From Ruminococcus flavefaciens (GTDB taxonomy: Bacteria; Bacillota; Clostridia; Oscillospirales; Ruminococcaceae): a stretch of DNA of 6,853 bases. This document shows, piece by piece, positions 5,531 through 6,853 of the stretch; the first letter of the stretch is position 1, and the number at the start of each line of letters is the position of its first letter. Location: contig CADBQF010000041.1 in the NCBI GenBank assembly GCA_902796705.1, positions 1 to 6,853 on the forward strand, read 5' to 3'. Below the pieces are notes generated by a model, which saw only the letters and a program-made list of their open reading frames with translations, ran no database searches and was not told the DNA's origin. The position numbers and the translations under genes are program-made.

Positions 5531-6598
5531 ATGATGTTATCATTTATTACAGAAAAAGAATCCTGCTGGGACAGGCTCAAAGCTGAGGAACGCCCGATCT
5601 TCATTTACGGCATGGGCGACGGTGCTTTGAAGATAATGTCTGTCTTCAGGGAAAAAGGCATAATTGTATCGGGAATATTCGCAAGTGACGACTTCGTAAG
5701 AGGTCACTCATTTGAGGGTTTCCGTGTGCATAAACTTTCAGAGATAGAAGATATGGTCGAGGATTTCGTTGTTGTCCTTGCTTTTGCAGCCGGATATCAG
5801 GAGATCGTCGATAAGATACACGAGATCGCTGCAAAGCACACGCTCTATGTACCTGATGTTCCTGTTGTTGGACACGGACTTTTCACTTACGAATATTGCC
5901 AGGAACACGCTCACAAGCTTCGTCAGGTATACGACAGCCTTGCAGATGACTATTCAAGGAAAGTCTATGCAAATATCATAAATTTCAAGATAAGCGGAAA
6001 AATAGAGTATCTTTCAGCCGTTACCACCCCTAAAGCAGAGATCTACAAGAAGATAATCAAACCCGGTCTGAACGAGGTCTATGTCGATCTCGGTGCTTAC
6101 AATGGTGATACTATCAAGGAACTCCTTGAATTCACAAGAGGAAAATACGCTGAGATATACGCTCTCGAACCGGACAGGAAGAATTTCAAGAAGCTCTCTA
6201 AATTCATCGACGGTATGCCGAATGTCTACGCTCATAACGCCGCTGCATGGTGTGTAGACTGCGAACTCCCATTCTCCGCAAAAGCAGGAAGGCAATCGGC
6301 TATAAACGCTTCAGCCGACAGCTATGTCGCAGCCAAAGCCGTTGACTCTATCCTTGGAGAGCGTCCTGCTACTATAATCAAAATGGACGTTGAGGGATTT
6401 GAGAGAGAGGCTATCTGGGGCGGTGCTTTGTGTATCGCTCATTACGCTCCCAAACTCATGGTCTCGCTCTATCACAGGAATGAAGATATATTTGAGCTTC
6501 CGCTCCTTATCAAGAGCCTGAATCCTCAGTATAAGCTCTATATCCGTCATCAGCTCTATATCCCTGCGTGGGAAACAAATCTTTACGCTACTGTGTAA
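5531..6598 (+). CDS. FkbM family SAM-dependent methyltransferase with N-terminal Rossmann-like domain
   Basis: A 355-residue soluble protein in two parts. Residues 21-110 look like a nucleotide-sugar or CoA-binding Rossmann half-domain: RPIFIYGMGDGALKI with a G-x-G-x-x-A turn, GIFASDD at the end of strand 2, and FVVVLAF. Residues 180-355 are an FkbM methyltransferase: YVDLGAYNGDT (184-194) is the SAM-binding motif I, ALEPD (211-215) holds the acidic residue that binds the SAM ribose, IIKMDVEGFE (282-291) is the strand-4 family signature, and WETNLYATV closes the domain. FkbM enzymes O-methylate sugars and polyketides, so a glycan or cell-surface target is a guess. It is co-transcribed with the PH-like gene (14-base gap) and followed by a hairpin. 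No glycosyltransferase is adjacent, so the substrate stays open. Confidence 0.88.
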   Translation: MMLSFITEKESCWDRLKAEERPIFIYGMGDGALKIMSVFREKGIIVSGIFASDDFVRGHSFEGFRVHKLSEIEDMVEDFVVVLAFAAGYQEIVDKIHEIAAKHTLYVPDVPVVGHGLFTYEYCQEHAHKLRQVYDSLADDYSRKVYANIINFKISGKIEYLSAVTTPKAEIYKKIIKPGLNEVYVDLGAYNGDTIKELLEFTRGKYAEIYALEPDRKNFKKLSKFIDGMPNVYAHNAAAWCVDCELPFSAKAGRQSAINASADSYVAAKAVDSILGERPATIIKMDVEGFEREAIWGGALCIAHYAPKLMVSLYHRNEDIFELPLLIKSLNPQYKLYIRHQLYIPAWETNLYATV

Positions 6599-6613
6599 TG
6601 ATCTGAAAAAGCA

Positions 6614-6643
6614 AAATGCCATGATGTAAACATCATGGCATTT
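6614..6643. terminator. Bidirectional intrinsic terminator after the FkbM gene
   Basis: A 13-bp perfect stem, AAATGCCATGATG (6614-6626) with its complement at 6631-6643, has a TAAA loop. On the minus strand it continues into TTTTGCTTTTTC, a good U tract for the converging gene at 6659. On the plus strand the tail CTTATTAT is weaker. It lies 15 bases beyond the FkbM stop. Confidence 0.82.
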
Positions 6644-6658
6644 CTTATTATCTGCATT

Positions 6659-6853
6659 TTACTTGATAACGCCTATTCCCCAGATATTGAAATCTGTTCC
6701 GGCATTTTCCATGCTGATAGAAACATTGAGTTCGCCTGAGGTATTCTGGATATATGCAACATCTGCATCAGCTCCGCCCCATGCGTATGATCTGTTTCCG
6801 CTGATCTTCTTGGTAGTTCCGTTTACATTGACAACGAGATTACCGAGTGAAGA
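6659..6853 (-). CDS. C-terminal 64 residues of an unidentified beta-rich, probably secreted protein (5' end outside window)
   Basis: On the minus strand a frame is open from the window edge and ends in TAA at 6659-6661, just before the hairpin at 6614-6643. It has no internal start in a useful place, so it is the tail of a longer gene. The peptide alternates polar and hydrophobic residues (NLVVNVNGTTKK, VAYIQNTSG, LNVSISME, FNIWGIGVIK), with many Gly, Asn, Thr and Ser, few charges and no Cys. This is the look of a beta-sandwich module such as the carbohydrate-binding or adhesion modules at the end of secreted Ruminococcus enzymes. I do not recognise the family. The open frame, the composition and the correctly oriented terminator support a real gene. 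Confidence 0.6.
   Translation of the reverse strand, partial: SSLGNLVVNVNGTTKKISGNRSYAWGGADADVAYIQNTSGELNVSISMENAGTDFNIWGIGVIK

Noticed and set aside
1..6853. A defence island, mobile element, toxin-antitoxin pair or CRISPR array
   Set aside because: No transposase, integrase, direct-repeat array, nuclease or small overlapping toxin-like pair is present. The lone ADP-ribosylglycohydrolase fragment has no visible transferase partner.

Overview
The window looks like chromosome of a Gram-positive gut or rumen Clostridium-class bacterium, most likely Ruminococcus or a close relative in the Oscillospiraceae. The reasons are moderate GC in the genes with AT-rich gaps, strong AGGAGG-type ribosome sites, textbook sigma-A promoters with TG-extended -10 boxes, compact intrinsic terminators, and proteins that read as Firmicutes members of their families (a 400-residue malic enzyme, a MepA-like MATE exporter, a Cof-type HAD phosphatase). 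The genus is an inference; no marker gene is present.

Layout. Positions 3-449 (+) hold the C-terminal part of an ADP-ribosylglycohydrolase cut by the window edge. Two hairpins follow, oriented mainly for the gene converging from the right, a malic enzyme (564-1766, -). Its promoter is well formed and its leader contains a possible 18-codon leader peptide ending exactly at the malic enzyme start. Upstream in the same direction is a tyrosine-phosphatase-like protein (1903-2478, -). Its promoter is back to back with that of a Cof-type HAD phosphatase (2691-3479, +). A bidirectional terminator separates the HAD gene from a converging MATE-family exporter (3556-4944, -). A second divergent promoter region (about 4945-5117) drives the exporter leftwards and, rightwards, a two-gene unit: a small bacterial PH-like protein (5118-5516) and a two-domain FkbM-type methyltransferase (5531-6598). 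After another bidirectional hairpin, the window ends in the C-terminus of a minus-strand gene (6659-6853) that may be a secreted beta-rich, possibly carbohydrate-binding, protein.

How the genes work together. Most are independent single-gene units for housekeeping metabolism, phosphatases and export, separated by promoters and terminators. The PH-like/FkbM pair is the only clear operon. There is no sign of a mobile element, CRISPR array, tRNA, rRNA or known defence system, and no intergenic stretch exceeds 300 bases.

The window does not show a convincing new system. The observations most worth checking are the leader ORF abutting malic enzyme, the PH-like/FkbM bicistron of unknown role, the nested inverted repeats between the MATE and PH-like promoters, and the phosphatase with Phe in place of the usual His before its catalytic Cys.
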